Positions 8,567 to 18,072 of a DNA stretch of 49,398 bases are shown here, in pieces (the stretch's first letter is position 1; each line of letters opens with the position of its first letter). The stretch covers positions 1 to 49,398 of the forward strand of contig CANJPM010000005.1 in assembly GCA_947476075.1 (NCBI GenBank), read 5' to 3'. Origin of the DNA: Beijerinckiaceae bacterium (GTDB taxonomy: Bacteria > Pseudomonadota > Alphaproteobacteria > Rhizobiales > Beijerinckiaceae). The notes beneath the pieces were generated by a model that did no database searches, was not told the DNA's origin, and saw only the letters and a list, made by a program, of their open reading frames with translations. The position numbers and the translations under genes are program-made.

Positions 8567-9054
8567 AGCCGGGATTCGATCAGATCGAGGGCGCTTTCCA
8601 ACGCCGCGCGGCGTACGTTCGCGCGGCCCAAATCTCCGTAGCGCATCTCGACAGGCAATGTCGGGGCGCCTGTTCGCGCGCTTGCCAGATACACCAGTCC
8701 CACAGGCTTTTCCGCGCTTCCGCCCCCCGGACCCGCCACGCCGGTAATCGCGACGGCTATATCAGCCTGCGAATGCGCAAGAGCGCCGTTGGCCATAGCG
8801 CACGCCGTTTGCGCGCTCACCGCGCCGTTCGCGTCGATCAGCTCCATCGGCACGCCAAGCATGTCGTGCTTGGCCGCGTTGGAATAGACTACAAAACCGC
8901 GATCAAACGTCGCCGACGAGCCGGGAATTTCGGTGAACAGCGCCGCGACCAGCCCGCCAGTGCAGGATTCCGCTACGGCGATTTTGAGGCTTTGCTTTTG
9001 CGCCCGCAGCAGAATATCGGCGGCGCGGGCGATGAGGGCGGGGTCGAAGGTCAT
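8563..9054 (-). CDS. pncC: Nicotinamide-nucleotide amidohydrolase (CinA C-terminal domain family)
   Basis: A 163-residue protein equal to the amidase domain of CinA. It deamidates nicotinamide mononucleotide to nicotinic acid mononucleotide in the pyridine nucleotide cycle. Family signatures are AVAESCTGG near residue 30, [14 protein letters not shown], and [23 protein letters not shown]. The frame is open to a TTG at 9126, but the ATG at 9054 ([16 protein letters not shown]) gives the usual length. The N-terminal CinA competence domain is absent, as in most Proteobacteria. It lies downstream of ispDF on the same strand with a 190-base gap. Confidence 0.85.
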   Translation of the reverse strand: MTFDPALIARAADILLRAQKQSLKIAVAESCTGGLVAALFTEIPGSSATFDRGFVVYSNAAKHDMLGVPMELIDANGAVSAQTACAMANGALAHSQADIAVAITGVAGPGGGSAEKPVGLVYLASARTGAPTLPVEMRYGDLGRANVRRAALESALDLIESRL

Positions 9055-9246
9055 AGGGGCTTTATGGCAAATCGAGGCGCCTTTGGACAGGGGCAGCCGC
9101 GAGGCTCGCGACGGCGTTTTGTCCAAACCCTGGCTCCGCGTGCATCAAGCCGGGTTGGCCGGCAGCTCAACCCACGACAGGCTGCGCGCTTGGAGCCTTT
9201 CGTGCCTGGCGACAGTCGCCGCCATGCCGGGCTTGAATCGTCGCTC

Positions 9247-10443
9247 TCAATCCCCCCACGGCAGCCGCACGGTCGCGACCGCTTGCACTGCGATTCCCTC
9301 GCGGCGCCCTGTAAATCCCAGCTTCTCGGACGTTGTCGCCTTGATCGCGACGCGGCCTAAATCCAGACCGCAGATCTTCGCGACATTGGCGCGGATCGCA
9401 TCGCGATGCGGGCCGATCTTCGGAGCCTCGCAGATGATCGTTGCGTCGAGATGTGCGACCAGTCCGCCGCGCGCGGCCACAAGGTCGATAGCATGGCGGA
9501 GAAACTGATCGGAGGCGGCCCCCTTCCATCGCATGTCGGAGGGCGGGAAATGGCTGCCGATGTCGCCGTCTGCGATAGCGCCGAGGATCGCATCGGTCAG
9601 CGCATGCAACAAGACGTCGGCATCTGAATGGCCGACGAGCCCGGCCTCATGGGGAATCTGCAAGCCGCCGAGCCATACATGATCGCCGGCGCCAAAGGCA
9701 TGTACGTCGTAACCAAGGCCCGTGCGCACGTCGCTCAGCTCTGCGGCCAAAGCGGCTTGCGCGCTGCGGAAGTCTTCCGGATTGGTGAGCTTCATATTTC
9801 CAGCCTCGCCTGCGATGGCGTAAATTGTATGGCCCGCCCATTGCGCCGCAGCCGCGTCGTCGCTCAGATTCCCAACGCCCGCAGCTTTTGCGCGCTCGTG
9901 GGCGTCGCGGATCAGCGCGTAGGTGAACGCCTGCGGGGTTTGCACGGCGCGCACTGAATTGCGGTCGACGTCCTCGCCAAGGGTAGACTTGGCGCCGAGT
10001 GTCTTCATTGCGTCCGAAATCGCGAGCGCGGGAACGATTGCGCCATGTTCGCGCGCTGCGCGCACGCATTCGCAGATTAATTGCGCACTGGCGAAGGGGC
10101 GGGCGCAATCGTGAATCAGCACAATCTGCGGCGGATTATCGCCAAGAGAGCGCAGGCCCGCCAGCACGCTGTGCTGGCGCGTGTCGCCACCCGCAACCCA
10201 AGGCATCATATTTACCGAGCAGTCTGCGCTTGCAGCCTCAAACAGCACCGCGTCGTCAGGGTGGATCACCGGAACGATCCGCGCGTGCGGCAGAGCGCGC
10301 GCGAGCCCCGCCAACGTGCGCGCAATCACGGCGCGTCCCGCCAGCATGCGATATTGCTTTGGGATTCCGCCTCCCGCCCGCATGCCGCGCCCGGCGGCTA
10401 CGAGCACGATCGCGACGTCCTCTGTGGTGTTTTTCTCGCTCAT
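9247..10443 (-). CDS. ispDF: Bifunctional IspD/IspF of the MEP isoprenoid pathway
   Basis: A 398-residue fusion. Residues 1 to about 235 are the cytidylyltransferase IspD ([20 protein letters not shown], then [15 protein letters not shown], then AVQTPQAF). The remainder is the cyclodiphosphate synthase IspF, starting [21 protein letters not shown] with the metal ligands in GYDVH and [15 protein letters not shown], and ending [21 protein letters not shown]. Together they catalyse two non-consecutive steps from MEP toward isopentenyl diphosphate; the kinase IspE acts between them and is not in the window. The fusion is typical of Alphaproteobacteria and Campylobacterota. The start was chosen at [20 protein letters not shown]; the frame stays open further upstream into the dusB promoter region. 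It diverges from dusB. Confidence 0.95.
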   Translation of the reverse strand: MSEKNTTEDVAIVLVAAGRGMRAGGGIPKQYRMLAGRAVIARTLAGLARALPHARIVPVIHPDDAVLFEAASADCSVNMMPWVAGGDTRQHSVLAGLRSLGDNPPQIVLIHDCARPFASAQLICECVRAAREHGAIVPALAISDAMKTLGAKSTLGEDVDRNSVRAVQTPQAFTYALIRDAHERAKAAGVGNLSDDAAAAQWAGHTIYAIAGEAGNMKLTNPEDFRSAQAALAAELSDVRTGLGYDVHAFGAGDHVWLGGLQIPHEAGLVGHSDADVLLHALTDAILGAIADGDIGSHFPPSDMRWKGAASDQFLRHAIDLVAARGGLVAHLDATIICEAPKIGPHRDAIRANVAKICGLDLGRVAIKATTSEKLGFTGRREGIAVQAVATVRLPWGD

Positions 10444-10537
10444 GCTCTTGATGTCCCGCTTTTGTTGATTGTGGTCAATTGCGGATCCCAAACTTGCCTG
10501 CGGGATAATTTGCGCAGCGTACAATTTTGATTATTAT

Positions 10538-11566
10538 ATGAGCATGAGTGTTGTTGCACACAATTTAGGCGACGCGATCCAGATAGGGCCATTGTCCCTC
10601 TCGGGCCGGGCTATTCTGGCGCCGATGTCGGGCGTGACGGACATTGGCATGCGCCGCGTCGCTCATTCTTCCGGGGCATCCCTCGTCGTGTCCGAAATGG
10701 TGGCCTCGGACGATTTTGTGCGTGGTTGCGAAGAAACCCGGCTGCGCGCCGAGGGCTCGGGGATTGATCCCCATGTGGTCCAGATCGCCGGTTGCGATCC
10801 TCATTGGATGGGTGAGGCGGCGCGTCTTGCGGAGGCTTCCGGCGCCGCCATCGTCGACATTAATATGGGATGCCCGGCCAAGCGCGTTACTGGCGGCTAT
10901 GCTGGGTCGGCGCTGATGCGCACGCCAGACCTTGCGCTAAAGCTGGTGGAGGCCACGGTCAGAGCCGTGAAAATTCCCGTCACGCTGAAAATGCGGCTCG
11001 GCTGGGACGATTCCACCCATAACGCGGCTGAGATCGCCCGGGCGGCGGAGGCCGCAGGCGTGCGGCTGATCACCATTCACGGGCGCACGCGCCAGCAATT
11101 CTACAAGGGCCGCGCCGATTGGTCGGCGATCCGTCGGGTGGTGCAGGCGACCAATCTGCCGGTGATCGCCAACGGCGATTGCGCCAGCCTTGCCGACGCG
11201 CGCGCCATGCTGGAAGCCTCTGGCGCGGCTGGCGTGATGATCGGCCGCGCGGCGGTTGGGCGACCCTGGCTCGTGGGCGAGATAGCAAGCGGACTGGCGG
11301 GCAGGGCGCCGGCGCCGCGTTCGGTCGCTCAAAAGCGCGAGGCTGCTTTGGCCCATCTTGAATCCCTGATTGAAACCATGGGCGCGCTGACCGGCCTTCG
11401 CCACGCGCGCAAGCATTTGTCGGCCTATGCGGACCATTCCGGCGCGAATTCACACGCCGACGGCGCCGCTTTGCGGCTGCGTCTCGTCACCACCGATTGC
11501 CCCATCGAAGCCCGCAGCCTGCTCGGGCGCGTGTTTGATTTTGACCCCGTTACGGAAGCGGCCTGA
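10538..11566 (+). CDS. dusB: tRNA-dihydrouridine synthase DusB (NifR3)
   Basis: A 342-residue FMN enzyme that reduces uridines in the tRNA D-loop. It shows the TIM-barrel start [20 protein letters not shown], the FMN-site VQIAGCDP, the active-site cysteine in [49 protein letters not shown] and [13 protein letters not shown]. It is the first gene of the dusB-ntrB-ntrC operon, conserved across Hyphomicrobiales and historically named nifR3 from Rhodobacter; two bases separate it from ntrB. The start at 10538 has no obvious ribosome site, and a second ATG follows at 10544. The 94 bases between ispDF and dusB must hold both promoters and are AT-rich. Confidence 0.95.
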   Translation: MSMSVVAHNLGDAIQIGPLSLSGRAILAPMSGVTDIGMRRVAHSSGASLVVSEMVASDDFVRGCEETRLRAEGSGIDPHVVQIAGCDPHWMGEAARLAEASGAAIVDINMGCPAKRVTGGYAGSALMRTPDLALKLVEATVRAVKIPVTLKMRLGWDDSTHNAAEIARAAEAAGVRLITIHGRTRQQFYKGRADWSAIRRVVQATNLPVIANGDCASLADARAMLEASGAAGVMIGRAAVGRPWLVGEIASGLAGRAPAPRSVAQKREAALAHLESLIETMGALTGLRHARKHLSAYADHSGANSHADGAALRLRLVTTDCPIEARSLLGRVFDFDPVTEAA

Positions 11567-11568
11567 CT

Positions 11569-12693
11569 ATGTCGAGCATTACCCGAACCCGACTGGACGT
11601 TCCTTCTTTGCAGGTGCTGGGCGTGCTGCCGCACCCGATCATGACGCTCGACGCCACCGGGCTGATCGTTGACGCCAATGCCGCCTGCGAGGCGTTTTTC
11701 CAGATTGGCGAGAACCAGCTTCAACGTAGCCGACTGGCTGACCTGTTGCCGTTTGGCTCGCCAATCCTGAGCGTCGTCGACGAGGCGCGACAGCGTCGCT
11801 CGACCATCAATGAATACCGCATCGACGTCAGTACGCCGCGCATCGGTCCTGATCGGATCGTGGACGTGAATGTGATCCCGCTGCTGCCCGATGCTGAATT
11901 TATAGTCATAATGCTGCAAGAGCGTACAATTGCCGACAAGATGGACAGGCAATTGACGCACAGAGGGGCAGCGCGTTCAGTCTCGGCCCTTGCGGCCATG
12001 CTTGCTCATGAAATCAAGAATCCGCTTTCGGGCATTCGTGGCGCCGCGCAATTGCTGGAGCCCGGACTTGGCGATTCAGACCGTGAGCTGACCCGGCTGA
12101 TCTGTGATGAAACTGACCGGATTGTGAAGCTTGTCGACCGTATGGAGGCATTTTCCGACGAACGCCCCTCTGAGCGCGCCGCCGTGAACATCCATTTCGT
12201 GCTCGATCACGTGAAGCGTGTGGCGCAGGCGGGTTTTGGGCGCCATGTGCGCTTCGTTGAGAATTACGATCCGTCGCTGCCGCCCGTGAACGCCAATCGG
12301 GATCAACTGATTCAGGTGTTTCTCAACCTCGTGAAGAACGCCGTTGAAGCTTTGGGCGAAGACGCCATCGACGGCGAGGTCGAATTGACCACGGCTTTTC
12401 GCCCCGGCGTTCGCATGCGCGTGTCCGGTTCACCTCATCCGGTCGCGTTGCCGCTCGAATTCTGCGTGCGCGACAATGGCCCCGGCGTGTCGTCTGCAAT
12501 CATGGGTAATTTGTTCGACCCCTTTGTCACCAACAAGGCGTCAGGAACTGGCCTCGGCCTTGCATTGGTTGCAAAAATAGTCGGCGATCATGGCGGGATT
12601 ATCGAATGTGAATCCCACCCCCGCCGGACTACTTTTCGCGTGTTGATGCCAATGTTCTCGCCACGGGACGGACGACAGGGCGCGAAAGTTTGA
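11569..12693 (+). CDS. ntrB: Nitrogen regulation sensor kinase NtrB (GlnL)
   Basis: A 374-residue cytoplasmic histidine kinase that phosphorylates NtrC when nitrogen is short, under PII control. A PAS domain covers about residues 15-125, then the H-box [23 protein letters not shown] with phosphorylatable His147. The ATPase domain has the N-box [10 protein letters not shown], the G1 box VRDNGPGV and the G2 box [18 protein letters not shown]. No membrane helix is present, as expected. It is translated just after dusB (two-base gap) and followed by ntrC after 82 bases. Confidence 0.95.
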   Translation: MSSITRTRLDVPSLQVLGVLPHPIMTLDATGLIVDANAACEAFFQIGENQLQRSRLADLLPFGSPILSVVDEARQRRSTINEYRIDVSTPRIGPDRIVDVNVIPLLPDAEFIVIMLQERTIADKMDRQLTHRGAARSVSALAAMLAHEIKNPLSGIRGAAQLLEPGLGDSDRELTRLICDETDRIVKLVDRMEAFSDERPSERAAVNIHFVLDHVKRVAQAGFGRHVRFVENYDPSLPPVNANRDQLIQVFLNLVKNAVEALGEDAIDGEVELTTAFRPGVRMRVSGSPHPVALPLEFCVRDNGPGVSSAIMGNLFDPFVTNKASGTGLGLALVAKIVGDHGGIIECESHPRRTTFRVLMPMFSPRDGRQGAKV

Positions 12694-12775
12694 GTTTCGA
12701 CCGCTGCCCCCGGCTGCGGCGTGAAGACCAACCCCTGCCTTCGGCGGCGGTTTGAAGACCAGGAGACAAGCGTCA

Positions 12776-14263
12776 ATGGCTAGCGGTAACATTTTGGTAG
12801 CCGACGACGATTCCGCAATCAGAACAGTGTTGAGCCAGGCGCTATCGCGCGCCGGCTATGAAGTGCGCGTAACTGGCAACGCGTCCACCCTTTGGCGTTG
12901 GGTGCAGGCGGGCGAGGGCGATCTTATCATCACCGACGTGGTGATGCCGGATGAGAATGCTTTTGACCTCCTGCCGCGCATCAAGAAGCTGCGCCCCGAT
13001 TTGCCGATTATCGTCATGAGCGCGCAAAACACCTTCATGACTGCAATCAAGGCTTCGGAAGGCGGCGCCTATGATTACCTGCCCAAGCCCTTCGATCTGA
13101 AGGATCTGGTCGCGATCGTAGGTCGTGCGCTAAGCCAGCCGAAGGCGCGGATGACGCGCGAGACGCACGAGGAAATTGAGGGCATGCCGCTTGTGGGCCG
13201 CTCGCCCGCGATGCAGGAAATCTATCGGACGCTCGCGCGCCTGATGCAGACCGATCTCACAGTCATGATCACCGGCGAATCCGGCACCGGCAAGGAGCTG
13301 GTCGCCAAGGCGCTGCATGATTACGGCAAGCGTCGTGGCGGGCCGTTCGTGGCGATCAACATGGCCGCTATTCCGCGCGATCTGATCGAGAGTGAATTGT
13401 TCGGCCATGAGAAGGGCGCGTTCACCGGCGCGGCCGCGCGCTCCATCGGGCGCTTCGAACAGGCCGAGGGCGGTACGCTGTTTCTGGATGAAATCGGCGA
13501 CATGCCGATGGAGGCGCAGACGCGCTTGCTGCGCGTGTTGCAGCAGGGAGAATACACGACCGTTGGCGGACGCGCGCCGATCCGCACCAACGTGCGCATC
13601 GTCGCCGCCACCAACAAGGATCTGCGGATCCTGATTCAGCAGGGCCTGTTTCGCGAAGATTTGTTCTTTCGTCTCAATGTTGTACCGCTGCGTCTTCCAC
13701 CTTTACGTGAACGTACCGAGGACGTACCGGACCTGGTGCGCCATTTCTTCAAGCTCGCCGCCGAGCAGGGCCTGCCGCTCAAGAATGTCGACGGAGGCGC
13801 GCTTGAGCGCATGAAGCGTCATCGCTGGCCGGGCAATATCCGCGAGCTGGAAAATCTCGTTCGGCGCCTGGCCGCCCTTTATCCGCAGGAGACGATCACC
13901 GAGCAATTGGTTGAGACAGAGCTGGGCTTCGACTCCACCCCGATCGGAGATCGTCCCGCGCCTGTCTCCAATAGCGCGCCCGCGCTTGGCGGTCATGCGC
14001 CCCTGGATTTGGAAGGCTCTACGCTGTCGATGGCGGTGGAGCATCATTTGAATGTGCTGTTCCGCTCCTTTGGCGAGCAATTGCCTCCCGCCGGTCTTTA
14101 CCATCGCATCCTGCGCGAGGTGGAGGGGCCGTTGCTTTCAGCAGCCCTGGCCGCCACCCGCGGCAACCAGATCAAGGCCGCCGAGCTGTTGGGCCTCAAC
14201 CGCAACACGCTACGGAAGAAAGTGCGGGATCTCGACATCAGGCTGATGCGCTCGCCAAGGTAG
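12776..14263 (+). CDS. ntrC: Nitrogen response regulator NtrC, sigma54 activator
   Basis: A 495-residue bacterial enhancer-binding protein. The receiver domain has Asp10, Asp11, the phosphorylated Asp54 (ITDVVMPDE) and the lysine in LPKPFD. The AAA+ domain has Walker A GESGTGKE (167-174), the sigma54-contacting GAFTGA loop (214-219), Walker B in [12 protein letters not shown] and the sensor region [23 protein letters not shown]. The C-terminal Fis-type helix-turn-helix is [21 protein letters not shown]. The start at 12776 follows AGGAG by about ten bases. The related pair ntrYX, which often follows in this order, is not here; tyrS converges instead. Confidence 0.95.
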   Translation: MASGNILVADDDSAIRTVLSQALSRAGYEVRVTGNASTLWRWVQAGEGDLIITDVVMPDENAFDLLPRIKKLRPDLPIIVMSAQNTFMTAIKASEGGAYDYLPKPFDLKDLVAIVGRALSQPKARMTRETHEEIEGMPLVGRSPAMQEIYRTLARLMQTDLTVMITGESGTGKELVAKALHDYGKRRGGPFVAINMAAIPRDLIESELFGHEKGAFTGAAARSIGRFEQAEGGTLFLDEIGDMPMEAQTRLLRVLQQGEYTTVGGRAPIRTNVRIVAATNKDLRILIQQGLFREDLFFRLNVVPLRLPPLRERTEDVPDLVRHFFKLAAEQGLPLKNVDGGALERMKRHRWPGNIRELENLVRRLAALYPQETITEQLVETELGFDSTPIGDRPAPVSNSAPALGGHAPLDLEGSTLSMAVEHHLNVLFRSFGEQLPPAGLYHRILREVEGPLLSAALAATRGNQIKAAELLGLNRNTLRKKVRDLDIRLMRSPR

Positions 14264-14280
14264 GGGCAGTGTCGCGCTTA

Positions 14281-14314
14281 ACCCGTCATCGCGGCGTTTG
14301 CCGGGATGACGGGT
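14281..14314. terminator. Perfect hairpin between convergent ntrC and tyrS
   Basis: ACCCGTCATC at 14281-14290 is the exact reverse complement of 14305-14314, and four inner pairs extend the stem past one mismatch. There is no T-run, so termination would depend on the hairpin from either side. The sequence also resembles the arms of the repeat elements at 3907-3992 and 40544-40616, so it may be a compact member of that family used as a bidirectional terminator. Confidence 0.6.
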
Positions 14315-14325
14315 AGCAACTTTTG

Positions 14326-15582
14326 CTATTCCGCCCGCAGAAGCACGTGCTTTTTCTTGCCCAGCGAGAGTTTCGCCACGCCGTCTTTGAAGTTGGCGGC
14401 GGTTAGCGCCGATTTTTCGTCCATGACGGGCTCGTCGTTCAGGCGCAAGCCGCCCCCTTTAATCTGGCGGCGGGCTTCTCCGGTTGATGCGACCAGTCCG
14501 GCGCGCACGAAAGCCGACAAAACGCCCATGCCGATGGCCTCGGCGGCGGGCAAAGCGACGCTGGGGAGGTCGTCGGCCAACACGCCTTCCTCAAACGTCT
14601 TGCGGGCGGTCTCGGCTGCGGCCTCGGCGGCGGCGCGGCCATGCAGCAACGCTGTGGCCTCATTGGCCAGCACCTTCTTTGCCTCGTTCAACTCGGCGCC
14701 GTCGAGCCCACCCAGACGGTTGATCTCGTCGAGCGGCAATTCGGTAAACAGCTTGAGGAAGCGGCTGACGTCCCCGTCCTCGCAATTGCGCCAGAACTGC
14801 CAATAGCCGTAGGGGCTGAGCATGTCGGCGTTGAGCCAGACGGCTCCCGATGCGGTCTTGCCCATCTTGGCGCCGGATGAGGTGGTCAGCAGCGGCGCGG
14901 TGAGCGCGTAAAGCTGCGGCGCGCCCATGCGCCGACCAAGGTCGATGCCGGTGACGATATTGCCCCATTGATCGGAGCCGCCCATTTGCAGCGTGCAGCC
15001 AAAGCGCTTGTTGATCTCCACGAAATCGTAGGCTTGCAGGCACATGTAGTTGAACTCGATGAACGACAGCTCCTGATCGCGCTCAAGACGCATCTTCACC
15101 GAATCCATCGACATCATGCGATTGACCGAGAAATGGCGGCCGACGTCGCGCAGGAAGTCGATGTAATTGAGCTTGGTCAGCCATTCGGCGTTGTCGATCA
15201 TGATGGCGTCGGAGGCCCCGTCGCCAAAGGTCAGGAACTTGTCAAACACCTGACGGATGCCGTCCTTGTTGGTCTCGATCTGCTCGACGGTGAGCAGCTT
15301 GCGCGCTTCGTCCTTGCCGGATGGATCGCCGACGCGCGTGGTGCCGCCGCCCATCAACGCAATGGGCTTGCCGCCGGTTTTTTGCAGCCAGCGCAGCATC
15401 ATGATCGGCAGCATCGACCCCACATGCAACGATGAGGCGGTGCAATCAAAGCCGATATAGGCGGTGAGTCCGCCGGCAAGCGCTTTTTCATCGACGCCCG
15501 CAAAATCGGAGCATTGATGAATAAAGCCGCGCTCAATGAGAACGCGCAGGAATTCGGACTTGGGTTTGAAGTCGCCGGTCAT
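14326..15582 (-). CDS. tyrS: Tyrosyl-tRNA synthetase
   Basis: A 418-residue class I aminoacyl-tRNA synthetase that charges tRNA-Tyr. It shows [18 protein letters not shown] (HIGH region), the tyrosine-specificity segment [10 protein letters not shown] with GGSDQWGN, the KMSKS equivalent [14 protein letters not shown], and a C-terminal S4-like RNA-binding domain ([20 protein letters not shown]). The ATG at 15582 was taken; it is preceded in frame by a GTG. It lies downstream of the helicase gene on the same strand but behind a strong terminator, so it should have its own promoter within 15583-15652. Confidence 0.95.
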   Translation of the reverse strand: MTGDFKPKSEFLRVLIERGFIHQCSDFAGVDEKALAGGLTAYIGFDCTASSLHVGSMLPIMMLRWLQKTGGKPIALMGGGTTRVGDPSGKDEARKLLTVEQIETNKDGIRQVFDKFLTFGDGASDAIMIDNAEWLTKLNYIDFLRDVGRHFSVNRMMSMDSVKMRLERDQELSFIEFNYMCLQAYDFVEINKRFGCTLQMGGSDQWGNIVTGIDLGRRMGAPQLYALTAPLLTTSSGAKMGKTASGAVWLNADMLSPYGYWQFWRNCEDGDVSRFLKLFTELPLDEINRLGGLDGAELNEAKKVLANEATALLHGRAAAEAAAETARKTFEEGVLADDLPSVALPAAEAIGMGVLSAFVRAGLVASTGEARRQIKGGGLRLNDEPVMDEKSALTAANFKDGVAKLSLGKKKHVLLRAE

Positions 15583-15652
15583 CACACGCCTCAGATCGCC
15601 TCACGGGTGTGCGACGTTTAGGCGAGGGCGACGGAGCGCGCAAGGAACAACG

Positions 15653-15679
15653 AAAAACGCGGCGCACAAGGCGCCGCGT
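15653..15679 (-). terminator. Rho-independent terminator of the DEAD-box helicase gene
   Basis: Read on the minus strand, a perfect 9-bp stem (15657-15665 paired with 15671-15679, 5-base loop) is followed by TTTTTCG. It begins ten bases after the helicase stop codon and separates that transcript from tyrS. Confidence 0.85.
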
Positions 15680-15688
15680 ATTATCGGG

Positions 15689-17347
15689 TCAGTCTTCGCT
15701 GGACGCTTTCGGCGTCACCGGCAATTTCACCGCGCGCAGCATGAAAGAAGGCACATGGTCGCCCATGCCGAGCACGGACGGACCATCGTCCTCCTCGTAG
15801 CGACGACGGGGACGCTCGTTGTTTTGCAAGCGATCCTGACGGACCGGCTCGGGACGCGGCGCTGAACGAACCGGCTCCGCCGCTTCCACGCGCGGCTGTT
15901 CGGAGCGGGTGCGCTCGGGGCGGGGCGCACGGTCGCCGCGCGGGGCGCGCTCGCCACGGGGCGAACGCTCGCGGCGCGGCTGTTCGGAGCGGGGCTGTTC
16001 GACGTTCGACAGATTGCCGCCGGCAGCCAATTCGTCGGCCACGAAGGGCATCATCGGCGCCTGGTCCTCCAGCGCGCGACGACGACCGTCGGTCTTGTCC
16101 ATGCGGTCGCGGCGCGACCTGGATTCGCTCGACCGATCACGGTCGCCGCGACGGCCACCTGAGCGTTCTCCGTCGCGACGGGCGCGCAGCCGATCCTTGT
16201 CGGGCGGCGCCTCGCCCAGATCTTCGGGCTGCGGGCCGTTCCAGTTCACGTCGATATTGATGAGTTTCTCAATCGCCTTGACGTGCTTTGAATCTTCCTT
16301 GGTGACTATGGAGATTGCGATGCCGCTCTTGCCCGCGCGGCCGGTGCGGCCAATGCGATGCACGTAATCGTCAGGATGAATCGGAACGTCAAAATTGAAC
16401 ACGTGGCTGACGTCCGGAATATCGAGACCGCGAGCGGCCACGTCCGAACACACGAGCAGCGCCACGTCGCCGCGCTTGAAGGCGTCGAGGGAGGCCATGC
16501 GCGCAGGCTGATCCATGTCTCCATGCAGGGCGCCGACGGAGAAGCCGTGGGTGGTGAGGGATTTATGCAGGATCGCCACGTCGCGCTTGCGATTGGCGAA
16601 GATGATCGCGTTACGGAAGCCGTCTGCTTCGCGCAGCAGGCGGCGCAGCGTCTCCCGCTTTTCCGATCCGGTGTGCGAGGCTACAAAGCTCTGCGTGATG
16701 GTCGAGGCTGTAGCGCCGATGCGGGCCACCTCAATACGCACCGGATTGGACAGGAATTGCTCGGTAAGGCGCGTGATCTCCGGCGGCATGGTCGCCGAGA
16801 AGAACAGCGTCTGGCGCGTGAACGGCACCAGCTTGCAGATCTTTTCGATGTCGGGGATGAAGCCCATGTCGAGCATGCGGTCGGCTTCGTCGATGACGAG
16901 GATCTCGATGCCCGTCAGCAGCAGCTTGCCGCGCTCCTGAAAGTCGAGCAGGCGCCCGGGCGTCGCAATCAGCACGTCGGCGCCGCGCATGATCTTGGCT
17001 TCCTGGTCGCCAAACGACACGCCGCCGATGAGCAAAGCGACGTTCAGCTTGTGGTTCACGCCATATTTAATGAAGCTTTCCTCAACCTGCGCCGCCAGTT
17101 CGCGGGTAGGCTCAAGGATCAGCGTGCGGGGCATGCGGGCGCGGGCGCGGCCGCTTTCCAGACGCGAGAGCATCGGCAGGGTGAAGGCGGCGGTCTTGCC
17201 GGTGCCGGTTTGCGCGATGCCTAAAATATCGCGGCCTTGAAGCGCATGTGGGATAGCCTGCGCTTGAATCGGCGTTGGTTGGGTGTATCCAGCGGCTTCT
17301 ACGGCCGCCAGGACCTTTTCGCTCAGTCCAGTATCTCTGAAAGACAT
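15689..17347 (-). CDS. rhlE: DEAD-box ATP-dependent RNA helicase, RhlE type
   Basis: A 552-residue RNA helicase. Motifs in order: Q motif (YTQPTPIQAQAIP), I (AQTGTGKT), Ia (PTRELA), Ib (TPGR), II (DEAD, in VIDEADRMLDMGF), III (FFSATMP), IV (IIFANRKRD), V (ARGLDIPDVSHV) and VI (HRIGRTGRAGKSG). From about residue 385 the chain is an unstructured tail rich in Arg, Pro and acidic residues, with repeats of RGERAPRGDRAPRPER type, likely an RNA-binding extension. The start at 17347 has AAGG eight bases upstream. The leader contains a small GC hairpin at 17389-17403. The 273 bases between this start and the next gene hold no other gene that I can see. Confidence 0.92.
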   Translation of the reverse strand: MSFRDTGLSEKVLAAVEAAGYTQPTPIQAQAIPHALQGRDILGIAQTGTGKTAAFTLPMLSRLESGRARARMPRTLILEPTRELAAQVEESFIKYGVNHKLNVALLIGGVSFGDQEAKIMRGADVLIATPGRLLDFQERGKLLLTGIEILVIDEADRMLDMGFIPDIEKICKLVPFTRQTLFFSATMPPEITRLTEQFLSNPVRIEVARIGATASTITQSFVASHTGSEKRETLRRLLREADGFRNAIIFANRKRDVAILHKSLTTHGFSVGALHGDMDQPARMASLDAFKRGDVALLVCSDVAARGLDIPDVSHVFNFDVPIHPDDYVHRIGRTGRAGKSGIAISIVTKEDSKHVKAIEKLINIDVNWNGPQPEDLGEAPPDKDRLRARRDGERSGGRRGDRDRSSESRSRRDRMDKTDGRRRALEDQAPMMPFVADELAAGGNLSNVEQPRSEQPRRERSPRGERAPRGDRAPRPERTRSEQPRVEAAEPVRSAPRPEPVRQDRLQNNERPRRRYEEDDGPSVLGMGDHVPSFMLRAVKLPVTPKASSED

Positions 17348-17548
17348 TCCATGGCCTTGTTTATGGCCTGTGGGCAGGCGAGACACAGGGCGACCGGGTC
17401 GCCGTTCGTCTACGCAGGCCGCCAGTTACGCGTCCGATAGGGGTAAATTACGCCGCACTCTTTGCGGCGGAACAGACGGCGGGCACGCGCGGGCCCCAGC
17501 AACGCCTAACCGACACATAGGCTCAATTGGGGCGAAGTCAATCAGAAA

Positions 17549-17567
17549 CCGACGCGCATGGCGTCGG
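17549..17567 (-). terminator. Hairpin downstream of the small secreted protein gene
   Basis: CCGACGC at 17549-17555 pairs perfectly with 17561-17567 around a 5-base loop. On the minus strand it is followed by a short T-rich run (TTTCTGATT). It lies about 50 bases past the stop of the gene ending at 17621. Confidence 0.55.
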
Positions 17568-17620
17568 CTCAAGGTTTACGACGCCGCATGGCGCGGCTGT
17601 CGCATGGGATAAATCGAGTT

Positions 17621-17935
17621 TTAGCGCGGCATGCCGAGTTCCGGGTTGCGCAGGGTGTTCCCGACCTTGGCCGGGGCGGCTGTGCTAGTCGCGTTCTGGT
17701 CGGTGCGACGCGCCCACCAGGAGCCCGTGGCGGAGGCTGGTTGAACCGTTGGACGCGGCAGGGCGGAGAAGCTGTTAGCAAGATCTCGCTCCTGCGCAGG
17801 CGCCTTTGCAACCTGCGTCGCCGCCGTCTGTTGCAGAGCGTAAGCCGCCCCTACCGACACAATAGCAAGAGCTAAACAGCCAATGGCTACAGTCCGCGTA
17901 AATGAGGTGCGGGTAGAGGTATTCTGGTCGTTCAT
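17621..17935 (-). CDS. Small secreted or membrane-anchored protein of unknown function
   Basis: A 104-residue protein beginning MNDQNTSTRTSFTRTVAIGC, then a hydrophobic stretch (VAIGCLALAIVSVGAAYAL, residues about 15-33) that could be a signal peptide or a single anchor. The remainder is polar, rich in Ala, Thr, Gln and Pro, with SWWARRTDQNA and a C terminus LRNPELGMPR. The ATG at 17935 was chosen because a GGGACGG stretch precedes it at a fitting distance; the frame is open further upstream. I do not recognise a family. It sits between parE and the helicase gene, has its own AT-rich upstream region and a hairpin after it, so it is likely a separate transcript. Confidence 0.6.
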   Translation of the reverse strand: MNDQNTSTRTSFTRTVAIGCLALAIVSVGAAYALQQTAATQVAKAPAQERDLANSFSALPRPTVQPASATGSWWARRTDQNATSTAAPAKVGNTLRNPELGMPR

Positions 17936-18072
17936 AATAAACCGTCCCGAAAAGTGCATAAATAAATCATTCAATCGACGATTTAGTTTTGCGCATTTGT
18001 GTAAACGGCTCGTTAGCGATCTGACGTTTCGTAAGCAGAAATTGAACAATTATTTCAGCGACTGTGACGCAT

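Noticed and set aside
9055-9126. Upstream TTG start extending pncC by 24 residues
   Set aside because: The extra residues have no counterpart in the family and the ATG at 9054 gives the usual CinA C-terminal domain length.
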